Of a DNA stretch of 64,000 bases, positions 1 to 9,100 are shown piece by piece (positions within the stretch are counted from its first letter, which is position 1; each line of letters opens with the position of its first letter). Position numbers and translations under genes: made by a program. Origin of the DNA: Streptomyces sp. Edi2 (GTDB taxonomy: Bacteria; Actinomycetota; Actinomycetes; Streptomycetales; Streptomycetaceae); the NCBI RefSeq assembly GCF_040253635.1, contig NZ_JBEJGX010000003.1, positions 1,860,001-1,924,000 on the forward strand. Reading direction: 5' to 3'. The notes under the pieces are model-generated. The model was not told where the DNA came from, made no database searches, and was given only the letters and a program-made list of their open reading frames with translations.

Positions 1-714
1 GGGCTGGGCGGTATGCCCTTCGAGTCCGTCGAACTGCCGTTGCGGGAAGGGAGTCTGCTGGCCCTTTACACCAACGGGCTGCTGCTGGGGAAGGCCCTCG
101 ACCTCGACGGCGGGATCAGCAGGCTGCGGCAGGCACTGGCCGATCCGCAGGCTCCGCTGGAGGACATCTGCGAGACGGTGATCGGCGGTCTGCCGGGCGG
201 GCGGCCGGTCGACGATGTGGCGCTGCTGCTGGCCCGTACCCGGGCCGTGCCCCACTCCCGGCTGGCCACGTGGGAGATCCCCGCCGACCCGTCCGCGGTC
301 GGCGAGGCCCGCCGGACCGCGGCCCGCCTGCTGCGGGAATGGGATCTGGAGGATCTCGGCTTCTCCACCGAACTGATCGTCAGTGAACTGGTCACCAACG
401 CCATCCGGCACGCCTCCGGGCCGATCGGCCTGCGGATGATCCGCGCGGGCGAGCTGATCTGCGAGGTCTCGGACGCCAGCAGCACCACCCCGCACCTGCG
501 CCATGCGCGGACCACCGACGAGGGGGGCCGCGGGCTGTTCCTCATCGCCCGCTACGCCCAGCGGTGGGGCACCCGCTACACCGCCCAAGGAAAGATCATC
601 TGGGCCGAACTGCCGCTCGGCCCGGCCACCGGGACCGCCCCGCCGGCCGACCTCGGCCCCCTCCTCGAAGACCGCGACGACCAGGCGGACTTCACGGGGG
701 CGGAGGGGCGGTAG
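1..714 (+). CDS. PP2C-type phosphatase / HATPase anti-sigma fusion, C-terminal part
   Basis: The reading frame is open at the window edge, so the N-terminus lies outside. The first ~75 visible residues resemble the end of a SpoIIE/RsbU-type PP2C phosphatase (LYTNGLLLG, then the terminal DDVALLLAR). Residues from about 90 to 205 form an RsbW-like ATPase domain: N-box SELVTNAIRHA, the EVSDAS box and GGRGLFLIARYAQRWG. Proteins of this layout control sigma factors or anti-sigma antagonists in Streptomyces; the partner is unknown. The usual metal-binding Asp of the T-D-G motif is Asn here (TNG), so the phosphatase part may be weak or inactive. No partner gene lies downstream in this window. The family call is firm, the specific pathway is not. 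Confidence 0.85.
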   Translation, partial: GLGGMPFESVELPLREGSLLALYTNGLLLGKALDLDGGISRLRQALADPQAPLEDICETVIGGLPGGRPVDDVALLLARTRAVPHSRLATWEIPADPSAVGEARRTAARLLREWDLEDLGFSTELIVSELVTNAIRHASGPIGLRMIRAGELICEVSDASSTTPHLRHARTTDEGGRGLFLIARYAQRWGTRYTAQGKIIWAELPLGPATGTAPPADLGPLLEDRDDQADFTGAEGR

Positions 715-1169
715 GGGGCGCTGAGGGCGGGAGCCGGGGAGCCGCAGGGGGAGCCAAGGGGGAGCCCCCGGAGGCGATCGAGGCGGACCGGCCCGGACCG
801 TCACCGACTGCCGGACCGTCACTGACTACCGGACCGTCACTGACTCCGGTGCATCACGGACGTCGACGCGTCACGGACTGCCGACGCAGCAGTCCCAACT
901 CCCGATGCCCGTTTCCTCCCCGCCTGCCTGTGCCCCCGCTTAGCGGCTCCTTAAGCCCGCCATAAAGATCCTCAGGACCCCCTCTCCAGGGGCAAATCCG
1001 CTGTTCAGCGGGGCTAGCGTGCTTCTCGTAAGGCAGCACTGCGGGCCGTCGTCGCCGCTCACCGGGGGACGGCGCCGTGGTCCGTATCCCGACCCCCCAC
1101 CCCTGTGCCGCCTCGCACCCCGCTCGATGCAACGGATGCTCGATGCAACGGATGAAGGAGACCCCCACG
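715..1169. other. Intergenic region with three 18-bp tandem repeats
   Basis: A 455-base stretch between the anti-sigma gene and the LPMO gene without a convincing gene. Three near-identical 18-bp units (CGGACCGTCACTGACTAC type) run head to tail at 794-847. The downstream half presumably carries the LPMO promoter, but no canonical -35/-10 pair stands out. An AAGGAG ribosome-binding site at 1155-1160 serves the LPMO. Confidence 0.6.
794..847. repeat. 18-bp tandem repeat, three copies
   Basis: Copies at 794-811, 812-829 and 830-847 share CGGACCGTCAC and differ in only a few positions of the second half. They are non-coding as far as I can tell. They could be slipped-strand duplication or a spaced binding site; nothing favours either. 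Confidence 0.75.
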
Positions 1170-2195
1170 ATGACCGCTCGTCGCAAGGCCGCCGGGATCG
1201 CACTGGCCGGTATCGGCCCGCTCGCGCTCACCGTGCTCACCGCGAGCCCGGCCGCCGCGCACGGTTCGATGACGGACCCGGTCAGCCGGGTGTCGGCATG
1301 CTTCGCGGAGGGGCCCGAGAGCCCGAAGTCCGCGGCGTGCAAGGCGGCCGTGCGGGCCGGCGGCACCCAGGCGCTCTACGACTGGAACGGCGTACGGGAC
1401 GGCGAAGCGGGCGGCCGGTCCAAGGCCCGTATCCCGGACGGCAAGCTGTGCAGCGCCAACAACCCCGAGTACAAGGGCCTGGATCTGCCCCGCGCCGACT
1501 GGCCCTCCTCCAGGATGCGGGCGGGCAGCCACACCTTCCACTACAAGGCCACCGCGCCCCACAAGGGGTACTTCGAGCTGTACCTCACCAAGAGCAGCTA
1601 CAACCCGGCCAAGCCGTTGAAGTGGTCCGACCTGGAGTCGAAACCGTTCGCGAAGGTCACCGACCCGAAGCTGACCAACGGGGAGTACGTCTTCAACGGA
1701 AAGGTTCCGGCCCGGTCCGGGCGCCATCTGATCTACAGCATCTGGCAGCGGTCGGACAGCCCGGAGGCGTTCTACACCTGCTCGGACGTGGTCTTCGGGA
1801 AGGACAGCGGCCAGGCGGCGGCGAAGCCCGCGCCGACCGCCTCGGCACCGACCGCCCTCCAGCTCGCGGCGGGCGCCGACAAGTCGTCCATGGACATGAG
1901 CGGGCACGACCATGGAGGCAGCGGCACCGGCACCCACACCGATGCCGGCGCCCACTCCGGTGCCGTCACTCCGGCGGACGCCGATGCCCCCGCGCCGGGC
2001 GGCAGTTCGCAGGCCGGCGGCAACGCCCCGCAGGCCCAGGGCGGCGGCAAGCCGGCCGGGGGCCAGCAGCTGGCGGAGACCGGTGGTGACGGCTCCACCG
2101 CCCCGCTGGCCATCGGCGGCGCCGCCGTCCTGGCCATGGGCGCCGGGGTGCTGCTCGCCACCACCCGCCGCAAGGCCGCCCGGCACCGCGGCTGA
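1170..2195 (+). CDS. AA10 lytic polysaccharide monooxygenase with LAETG cell-wall anchor
   Basis: Copper-dependent oxidative cleavage of chitin or cellulose is the known role of AA10 enzymes. The 341-aa precursor starts at ATG 1170, nine bases after AAGGAG. A Sec signal peptide (1-30, ending PAAA) exposes His31, the first copper ligand; His131 (TAPHKGYFELYLTK context) aligns with the second ligand of the histidine brace, and AFYTCSDVVF carries the usual axial Phe region. A Pro/Ala/Gly-rich linker from about 210 contains a Met/His-rich patch (MDMSGHDHGG). The C-terminus has LAETG (301-305), a hydrophobic segment and a basic tail, the class E sortase signal (LAXTG). It is therefore predicted to be wall-anchored rather than freely secreted, which is less usual for AA10 proteins. 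Substrate cannot be read from sequence alone. Confidence 0.9.
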   Translation: MTARRKAAGIALAGIGPLALTVLTASPAAAHGSMTDPVSRVSACFAEGPESPKSAACKAAVRAGGTQALYDWNGVRDGEAGGRSKARIPDGKLCSANNPEYKGLDLPRADWPSSRMRAGSHTFHYKATAPHKGYFELYLTKSSYNPAKPLKWSDLESKPFAKVTDPKLTNGEYVFNGKVPARSGRHLIYSIWQRSDSPEAFYTCSDVVFGKDSGQAAAKPAPTASAPTALQLAAGADKSSMDMSGHDHGGSGTGTHTDAGAHSGAVTPADADAPAPGGSSQAGGNAPQAQGGGKPAGGQQLAETGGDGSTAPLAIGGAAVLAMGAGVLLATTRRKAARHRG

Positions 2196-2241
2196 CGGCC
2201 GCACCGGGCTGACGCCCGCGCCCCGGCCGTCCCGGGAACGG

Positions 2242-2272
2242 CGCCGCCCCCTCCTTCGCCCCGGGGGCGGCG
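2242..2272 (+). terminator. Hairpin after the LPMO gene
   Basis: A 10-bp GC stem (CGCCGCCCCC at 2242-2251 with GGGGGCGGCG at 2263-2272) and an 11-base loop lie 46 bases after the LPMO stop. There is no T-run, as is common for Streptomyces terminators. Confidence 0.6.
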
Positions 2273-2344
2273 TCGCCGCGCGCCGGGCCGTCCGCCCCGC
2301 TCCGGAGGATGCTCTCCCCCGTAGTGGAGAGTACCCTCTAGAAC

Positions 2345-2932
2345 ATGGCCAGGCCCTCCCGCTTCGCTACCCCGCAGCTCCTCGACGCCGCCGTACGGCT
2401 GGCAGCCGAGTCCGGGCCGTCGGGCGTCACCATGTCCGCGGTCGCGGCGGCCGTCGGCGCGCCCAGCGGCTCGCTCTACCACCGCTTCGCCGGCCGCCCG
2501 GCGCTGCTCGCCGAGGTGTGGCTGCGCACCGTCGAGGACTTCCAGGAGGGCTACTTCACGGCCCTTGAATCGTCGGAGGACCCGCGCGCCGGGGGCCGGG
2601 CGGCGGCCCGGCACATCGTCGCGTGGAGCCGCACCCATCCGGCCGAGGCCTCGCTGCTCCTGTACGGGGAGCACGACTTCGGGTGGGACGACTGGTCCGA
2701 CGAGCATCTGCTCCGTGCGGAAGAGGGGAACATCCAGGTACGGGCGGCCATGGCGGCGCTCGCGGGGGCGCTGGGGTGGCACGGCCGAGCGGGCCTGGAC
2801 CGGGTGACGCTCGCCGTCATCGATCTTCCGCTGTCGCTGGTGCGCCGCCACCTGCACGGCAGATGCCCGCTGCCCGCGCACGCCGAGGACCTGGCGGAAC
2901 AGTGCACCGATGCCCTGCTGGCGGACGACTGA
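2345..2932 (+). CDS. TetR/AcrR family transcriptional regulator
   Basis: A 195-aa regulator with an N-terminal helix-turn-helix (VTMSAVAAAVGAPSGSLYHRFAGRPALLAEVW, about residues 27-58) and an all-helical ligand domain. The start at ATG 2345 has no Shine-Dalgarno sequence. A TACCCT -10-like hexamer (2332-2337) ends seven bases before ATG, so a leaderless transcript is plausible. An AGAG-TACC-CTCT inverted repeat overlaps that hexamer and might be an autoregulatory operator (inference). It follows the LPMO gene and converges on the lipase gene; its target is unknown. Confidence 0.85.
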   Translation: MARPSRFATPQLLDAAVRLAAESGPSGVTMSAVAAAVGAPSGSLYHRFAGRPALLAEVWLRTVEDFQEGYFTALESSEDPRAGGRAAARHIVAWSRTHPAEASLLLYGEHDFGWDDWSDEHLLRAEEGNIQVRAAMAALAGALGWHGRAGLDRVTLAVIDLPLSLVRRHLHGRCPLPAHAEDLAEQCTDALLADD

Positions 2933-3089
2933 CGGCGGCGGTCCACCGCGCGTACGTGACCGCTGACGGCAGCCGGTCCACCGCCCCCGTACGGGGCGAG
3001 TCCCCTCCCCTACCGAGTGACTGACGGCAGCACTCCCCCCCCCATACGGGACGAGCCCACCCCCCGTACAGGCAGTGGGCCGCACCCGC

Positions 3090-4016
3090 TCAGCCGGACA
3101 GGCAGGTGGTCGGGGTGGCGTGCGCCGGGTCGAGGGCGTTGGCCGTCTCGTGGAAGGCGAGGCGGTCGGCGAGCCCGATGGCCACATGCTCGGAGATGTC
3201 GACGGCGCACAGGTCCTGGAGCACGACGTTGTGCACGTCGGGGCCGCTCAGGAACTGGGTCCGGTAGGGGGTGACGACCTCGTCGTACTTGGTCGCGATG
3301 ACGGTGTAGTGCACTCCGGGGACGGTGTCGCCGCCCTCGTTGAGGCGGTTGAGGATGTCGGAGCCCACGATCTGGTCGGACAGCCCGGGGGTCGCCTTGT
3401 CGAGGTACTGCTTGGCGCCGGGGAAGTAGGGCAGCAGGCGGGTCAGCCCGTCCAGGTCGGTGCCGTGATTGTCGGGAGCCAGCCCGACCAGCGCGTTCAC
3501 CTTGCCCGCGCCGCCGTGGAACTTCAGGTACACCCGCGGCATCATGCCGCCCTGCGAGTGGCCGACGATATCGACCTTCGAGGTGCCGGTGGCGGCCAGC
3601 ACCCGGTCCACGTAGTCGGCGAGCTGCTGGGCGGAGGCATCGACCGGCCCCAGCCCGTGGAAGAACGGGACGCCGGGCAGCTGCCCGTAGTCCAGGGAGA
3701 AGACGCAGTAGCCGCGGGCCACCAAGTAGGGCGCGAGACCCAGCCAGTTGTCGATGGCGTTGCCCAGGGTGCCGTGCACCAGGACCACCGGCCGCGGGTG
3801 GTCGGCGGAGGGCTTGCAGGAGTAGTTGTTCCAGCCGCTGCGGACGGTGAGATGAGAGGGGCGGCGCGCAGCGTCTCCGGCCGGGGTGGTGGCGGGCGAC
3901 GGGTGGGCGACGGCGGGCGTGGTGGGGGCCTCGGCGACGGCGGGCGTGGTGGTGACACCGAGGGCCAGGGCGAGGGCGGGAAGGAGGGTGAGCGCTCTTG
4001 ACCAGCGCAGCTTCAT
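3090..4016 (-). CDS. Secreted lipase, alpha/beta hydrolase (Lipase class 2)
   Basis: A 308-aa secreted hydrolase expected to release fatty acids from acylglycerols or other esters outside the cell. ATG 4016 is preceded by AAGGAG. The signal peptide is about residues 1-28. The mature part has the oxyanion-hole segment VVLVHGTLGN (77-86), the nucleophile elbow GHSQGG with Ser154, and late Asp and His candidates (ATKYDEVVTPY, SEHVAIG). Several cysteines suggest disulfides, in line with export. Gene organisation is monocistronic. Acid and histidine assignments are inferred from family order and not proven. Confidence 0.87.
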   Translation of the reverse strand: MKLRWSRALTLLPALALALGVTTTPAVAEAPTTPAVAHPSPATTPAGDAARRPSHLTVRSGWNNYSCKPSADHPRPVVLVHGTLGNAIDNWLGLAPYLVARGYCVFSLDYGQLPGVPFFHGLGPVDASAQQLADYVDRVLAATGTSKVDIVGHSQGGMMPRVYLKFHGGAGKVNALVGLAPDNHGTDLDGLTRLLPYFPGAKQYLDKATPGLSDQIVGSDILNRLNEGGDTVPGVHYTVIATKYDEVVTPYRTQFLSGPDVHNVVLQDLCAVDISEHVAIGLADRLAFHETANALDPAHATPTTCLSG

Positions 4017-4327
4017 ACGATGCTCCTTGCGGGGTGAGGGGACTCCGAAGTGCTCGGTGAGCCGTTCACGCGATCCGGATCGCAAGGGCCAACGCAGTTG
4101 ACTGGCAAGTAAGTTACGGCTGGGTAAGCGCGGAGTGCCAGCGGTGTGACGGTGAAGGAAGCCGCACACGACCCTCACCGGACGTCCGGGGCGCAGAGCG
4201 CCGGGGGTGTGCCTGCGCCCGGTCCCGCGCGTCGCGTCCGCCCGGGTGGCCGGAACCGCCCGTGCGCCGGAGCGGTCCCGTACAGTCGATCACGCCTTGA
4301 CCAGCGAGATGGCATGAGGGGACACCG

Positions 4328-4975
4328 ATGGAGACGGCAGGGACAGCGGATCTGACCGGCATTGTGGAGGTTTCGTCGGAGGGGGAACTGCGCGAGCTGA
4401 TCGGCGAACCCAGCTCCCACGCGGCGCACAAGACCCGCCATCGGCTGCACGACCTCGACCGCCGGTGGCTGGCCCGCTCGCCGTTCTGTGTGATCGCCAC
4501 CGCGGATGCGCGAGGCCGGTGCGATGTCTCGCCCAAGGGCGACCCGGCGGGCTTCACCCACGTCCTGGACGACACCACCCTGGTGATCCCGGACCGCCCC
4601 GGCAACAAGCGCCTGGACGGCATGATGAACATCCTCGGCAATCCGCATGTCGGGCTGGACTACTTCGTCCCGGGGCGCGGTGACACCCTGCGGATCAACG
4701 GCCGCGCCCGGCTGCTGCGCGACGCCCCGTTCTTCGACGAGCTGACCGTGAAGGGCAACCGCCCGCGACTGGCGCTGCTGGTGGAGGTGGAGGAGGTCTT
4801 CTACCACTGCTCCAAGGCGTTCCTGCGCTCGGAGCTGTGGAATCCGGAGACCTGGCAGCCGGACGCCATGCCCTCGCGGGCCCGGATCGTCAAGGGCGTC
4901 GAGCTCCAGGACATGCCGCTGGAGGAGCTGGAGCGGCACTACGGCCCGGAGTACGCAAAGAGGCTCTACGGCTGA
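4328..4975 (+). CDS. PPOX-type flavoprotein, MSMEG_1061-like family
   Basis: A 215-aa protein of the FMN-binding split-barrel fold related to pyridoxamine 5-phosphate oxidase. The stretches RSPFCVIATADARGRCDVSPKGDP (about 50-75), LVIPDRPGNKRLDGMMNIL and VFYHCSKAFLRSELW are typical of the MSMEG_1061 subgroup. Members of this fold bind FMN or F420 and reduce diverse small molecules; the substrate here is unknown. The upstream gene is the divergent lipase, and a hairpin follows the gene. Confidence 0.85.
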   Translation: METAGTADLTGIVEVSSEGELRELIGEPSSHAAHKTRHRLHDLDRRWLARSPFCVIATADARGRCDVSPKGDPAGFTHVLDDTTLVIPDRPGNKRLDGMMNILGNPHVGLDYFVPGRGDTLRINGRARLLRDAPFFDELTVKGNRPRLALLVEVEEVFYHCSKAFLRSELWNPETWQPDAMPSRARIVKGVELQDMPLEELERHYGPEYAKRLYG

Positions 4976-4996
4976 GGCACCGGGGGCACCGGGGCT

Positions 4997-5030
4997 GTAG
5001 GGGGCACGCCCTCGGGGAGATGCCCCCTAC
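4997..5030. terminator. Bidirectional hairpin between convergent genes
   Basis: Ten-base arms GTAGGGGGCA (4997-5006) and TGCCCCCTAC (5021-5030) with a 14-base loop lie between the convergent PPOX gene and the ImuB-like gene. They could stop transcription from both sides. Confidence 0.6.
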
Positions 5031-6187
5031 GGCCGGGCGGCCCCGGGGCCGAGGGGCTTGGTGCCCGGGGGCGGGAGCGGAGGCGGGGGCGTACGGCCGT
5101 GCGGGCCGAGTGTCGCCGCGGGGCGTACGCTCCCCGCGCCGAAGCGCGCCTTGGCCCGGTCGACGGCCGCCTCGATGCGGTGCGCCTTGTCGTCGGAGGG
5201 GTCGAAGGTCAGCTGCCGCGCGGCGAGTTCGGCACGGCACAGATCCTCCGCGCGCAGCGCCACGGACCGTACCCGCGCCCGCTGCAGCCCGAGCGCGGCA
5301 TGCAGCGCATAGGCCGCCCCGGTCAGCGCGGGCCCGTGCGCGGTCGGCCCGTCCAGCCGCCGGGTGCGGGTCGTGGTGGAGCGGTCGGCGTAGCGGACGG
5401 TGAGGGTGAGCGCACGGGCCACCTGCCCGCTCGCGCGCATCCGGGCACCGAGGTCGTCGGCGAGCGAGAGCAGCGCCCGGCGGCGTCTGGCCGGGTCCAG
5501 TTCGTCGTGGGCGAAGCGGTGTTCCGCGCCCATCGAGCGGGCCGCGGCGTTGGGCGTCACCGGCGTCGGGTCGATGCCGCGGGCCCGCTCGTACACGAGG
5601 CGGCCGGTCTTCGCGCCGAGGATCCGCTGCAGGGTCGCGGGCGGTGCGGCGGCGACCCGGCCGATGCTGTCGAGCCCGTACGCGCACAGGGCGCGGGCGG
5701 TGGCCGGGCCGACGCCGTGCAGTGCCGAGGCCGGGCGGCGGTCGAGGAAGGCGGCGACGGCCTCGGTGTCCTCGGGGACGGCCCGGATCTCCCCGGGTGC
5801 GGCTGCCCGGGCCGCCATCCGGGCGAGCAGCGGGTTGGCGCCGATCCCGATCGTGCACCGTACGCCGTGCCAGGCCAGCGCGCGCAGCCGCACCAGTTCG
5901 GCGATGCCCGCCGCGTCCCGGTCGAAGTAGCGCAGCGCACCGCGCACATCCGCCAGCACGGCGTCCGGCGGCAGCGCCTCGATCACCGGGGTGAACCGCG
6001 CCAGCAGCCGCAGCAGTTGCTCGAAATCTCCGGCGCTCACGGGGGTGTCGTCGGCGGCCCGGAAGCGGATGTGGAGCATGCCCGGCTGCTGCGGGGCGGC
6101 GGACGGCTCCACGGGGGCTGCGGACGGCCTCGACGGTACGCCGGACGGCTCCGGCGGTAGCGCGGGCGGCCTCGGCGCGGGGGTCAT
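5027..6187 (-). CDS. ImuB-like Y-family DNA polymerase homologue, catalytically degenerate
   Basis: A 386-aa Y-family relative, probably a scaffold for the error-prone polymerase DnaE2 rather than an active polymerase. ATG 6187 overlaps the DnaE2 stop in an ATGA, so the two are translationally coupled. After a ~36-residue Pro/Ala-rich leader, LHIRFR (38-43) sits where Y-family enzymes have L-H-x-D-x-D, and about 50 palm residues that usually follow are missing. The second catalytic box reads LADVRGALRYFDRD instead of a D-E-A/Y-L-D type. TIGIGANPLLARMAA, the HhH region (ALHGVGPATARAL) and the little-finger region are recognisable. An internal ATG at 6079 is an alternative start. I see no clear clamp-binding motif in the Pro-rich tail, and no ImuA homologue nearby. 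Confidence 0.8.
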   Translation of the reverse strand: MTPAPRPPALPPEPSGVPSRPSAAPVEPSAAPQQPGMLHIRFRAADDTPVSAGDFEQLLRLLARFTPVIEALPPDAVLADVRGALRYFDRDAAGIAELVRLRALAWHGVRCTIGIGANPLLARMAARAAAPGEIRAVPEDTEAVAAFLDRRPASALHGVGPATARALCAYGLDSIGRVAAAPPATLQRILGAKTGRLVYERARGIDPTPVTPNAAARSMGAEHRFAHDELDPARRRRALLSLADDLGARMRASGQVARALTLTVRYADRSTTTRTRRLDGPTAHGPALTGAAYALHAALGLQRARVRSVALRAEDLCRAELAARQLTFDPSDDKAHRIEAAVDRAKARFGAGSVRPAATLGPHGRTPPPPLPPPGTKPLGPGAARP

Positions 6188-9100
6188 CCCGCGCTCCCCG
6201 GGCTGGAGTGCCACAACTTACGTCCGGTGGCGGCGCGTTCGCCCGCGGGCTGGAGGTCGGCCCACGGGTGCAGCTCATAGCCGGTCTCCAGCCGGATGGT
6301 GCGACCCGGGGCAGCGTCCGGGGCGGCGTCCGGCCCGGGCTCCCGGCCCGCCCCGCGCCCCTCCCCCGGCCCCTTGTCCGCCCCGTCCTGCCCGTCATCC
6401 GCCTCGGCCGCCGGCTCACCCGGTCCCGCCGCGAGCCGGGCGGCGACCGCCTCCAGCCCGCCCTCGCGGCGGAGTTCGGCCAGCTCGGCGAGGTTCCAGG
6501 CGGCGGCGCCGACCACGCTGAGGCTGCGCGGGCCGCGCCGCTGGACCGTACCGCGTACCAGCAGCAGCCAGGAGTGGAAGACGGTGTGCGCGCACGCCTC
6601 GTGGGAGTCGTCGAAGAAGGCGCAGTCGACCAGGCCCGTACTGTCGTCGAGGGTGGTGAAGATGACCCGGCGGCCGGAGCGGATCGGCGGCGTCTGGGTG
6701 GCCGCCTTGGCCCCGGCGACCAGCACCGTCTCGCCGTGCCGGGCGCCGCGCAGCAGCCGGGCCGGCAGCGCGCCCAGCTCGGCGAGGAAATCCCGGTGGT
6801 CGGCCATCAGATGGCGGGAGGTGTCCATGCCGAGGACGCCCAGCTCGGCGCTGAGCCGTTCGACATCGCTGAGGTCGGGCAGCCCCGCCGGCTCGACCTG
6901 ATCGGCCGGCGCCGCCCGCGGTGCACCCGCGCCGTCCAGGGCCCCGGACGGCAGCGTCAACTGCCCGTCGGACGCCTGCCGTCCATGACGGTGCAGCTCG
7001 GCGAGGTACAGCAGCAGGTCCCGCCGGTTCGCGCCGAAGGCGTCCAACGCGCCCACCCGGGCGAGGCGTTCGGCCACCGGGCGGCTCGGCCTGGCCCGCT
7101 GCCACAGGTCCTGGAGGGAGTGGTAGGGCTGCCCGGCCGCGATCCGCCGCGCCTCGGCCTCGCTCATGCCGTGCACATCGCAGAGCGCGAGCCGCAGGCC
7201 CCAGACCGCACCGGAGCGGGGTCCGCCACCACCAGAACCGGACACCAGTTCGATCCGGTGAGCGACCGCCGACCGGTTCACATCCAGCGGCAGCACCGGC
7301 ACCCCGCGCCGCCGCGCGTCCGCGAGCAGCAGCCGCTTCGGATACATCCCGGGGTCGTGGGTGAGCAGCCCGGCGTAAAAGGCCGCGGGGTGGTGCGCCT
7401 TGAGCCAGGCGGACTGGTAGGTGGGCACCGCGAAGGCCACCGCATGCGCCTTGCAGAAGCCGTACGAGCCGAAGGCCTCGACGATCTCCCAGGTGCGCGC
7501 GATGACCTCGGGCGGATAGCCGCGCCGCTCGGCGCACCGGGCGAACCAGGCGCGGAGCCGGCCCTGCAGCTCGGGGTGCGACAGGGCGCGCCGCTTCTCG
7601 TCCGCCTCGTCCCTGGCGCAGCCCGTCATGATCCGCAGCAGCTCGATGATCTGCTCGTGGAACACCACCACCCCGTAGGTCTCGCGCAGCGGTTCCTCCA
7701 GGTCAGGGTGCGGGTAGTGGACCGGCTTGCGGCCGTGCCGGGCCTCGATGAAAGGCCGCACCATATCGGCGGCGACCGGCCCCGGCCGGAAGAGGGAGAT
7801 GTCGACGACCAGATCGTGGAAGGTGGCGGGCTGCAGCCTGCCGACCAGGTCGCGCTGGCCCGGCGACTCGATCTGGAAGCAGCCGAGCGTCTCGGTCGAG
7901 CGGATCAGGTCGTAGGTCGCCCGGTCGCCGGGCGGCACCTGCGCGGGGTCGTCGAGGTCGATCCGGCGCCCGGTGGCCCGGCCGATCTCGGCGACCGCAT
8001 GCGCCATCGCGGACTGCATCCGTACGCCCAGCACATCGAGCTTGAGCAGCCCCAGGTCCTCCACGTCCTCCTTGTCGAACTGGGACATGGCGAGCGGGGA
8101 CATGGCGAGCGGGCCGCCCTCCCCGCCCCCGGTGTGGGGGACCTCGGTACTGGTGGGCACGACGGGCGTACGGTCCAGCAGCGTGGCGTCGGAGAGCAGC
8201 ACCCCGCACGGGTGCATGGCGATCCCGCGCGGCAGCGCGTCCAGCGCCTCGACCAGCTGCCACAGCCGCTCGTCGCCGGCTTCCCGGACCCCGCGCAGCT
8301 CCGGCAGCTCGGCCAGCGCCGCCCGTGCGTCACGGGCGCGGATGTGCGGGAAGGCCTTGGCGAGGCGGTCCACCTGCGCCGGGTCCATGCCCAGGGCGGC
8401 GCCCACATCGCGTACGGCGTGCCGTACGCGGTAGGTCTCGGGCATCGAGACGGTCGCGACCCGCTCCGCGCCGAAGCGGTCGAAGATCGCCCGGTAGGCC
8501 TCCAGCCGGCGGGCGGACTCGACATCGATATCGATATCCGGCAGCGCCGCCCGCCGCTCGGACAAGAAGCGCTCCATCAGCAGCCCGTGCTCGACCGGAT
8601 CGGCGTGGGCGATGCCGAGGAGGTGGTTGACCAGGGACCCGGCGCCGGACCCGCGGGCCGCGACCCGGATGCCCATCTCCCTTACGTCGTCCACCACTTG
8701 AGCAACCGTCAGGAAGTACGAGGGGTAGCCGAGCCGTTCGATCGTGCGCAGCTCGTCGTCCAGCCGCGCCCAGCGCACGCGGTCGCGGTCGTAGCCGCGC
8801 AGCACCATCCCGGCGGCGCAGCGCGAGCGCAGCACCCGGGCGGCGGTGCGGCGGCCGGCCCCGACCAGGCGGGGCTCGGGGAAGTGGACCCGGCCGAGCC
8901 CGATGTCGTCCTGCGGGTCGACCAGGCACGCGCCGGCGGTCTCCTCGGTCATGGTGAGCAGCCGGTGGGCCAGGCCGCGCCGGAATCCGGCCGCCTCGGC
9001 GATCCGCTCGGCGGTGTGGCGCATGGTGGCGGCGTCCTTGAGCCAGCGCTCGCCGCTGTCCCAGGACTCGGGCCGGTGCCGGTCCACCGGCACCAGACGG

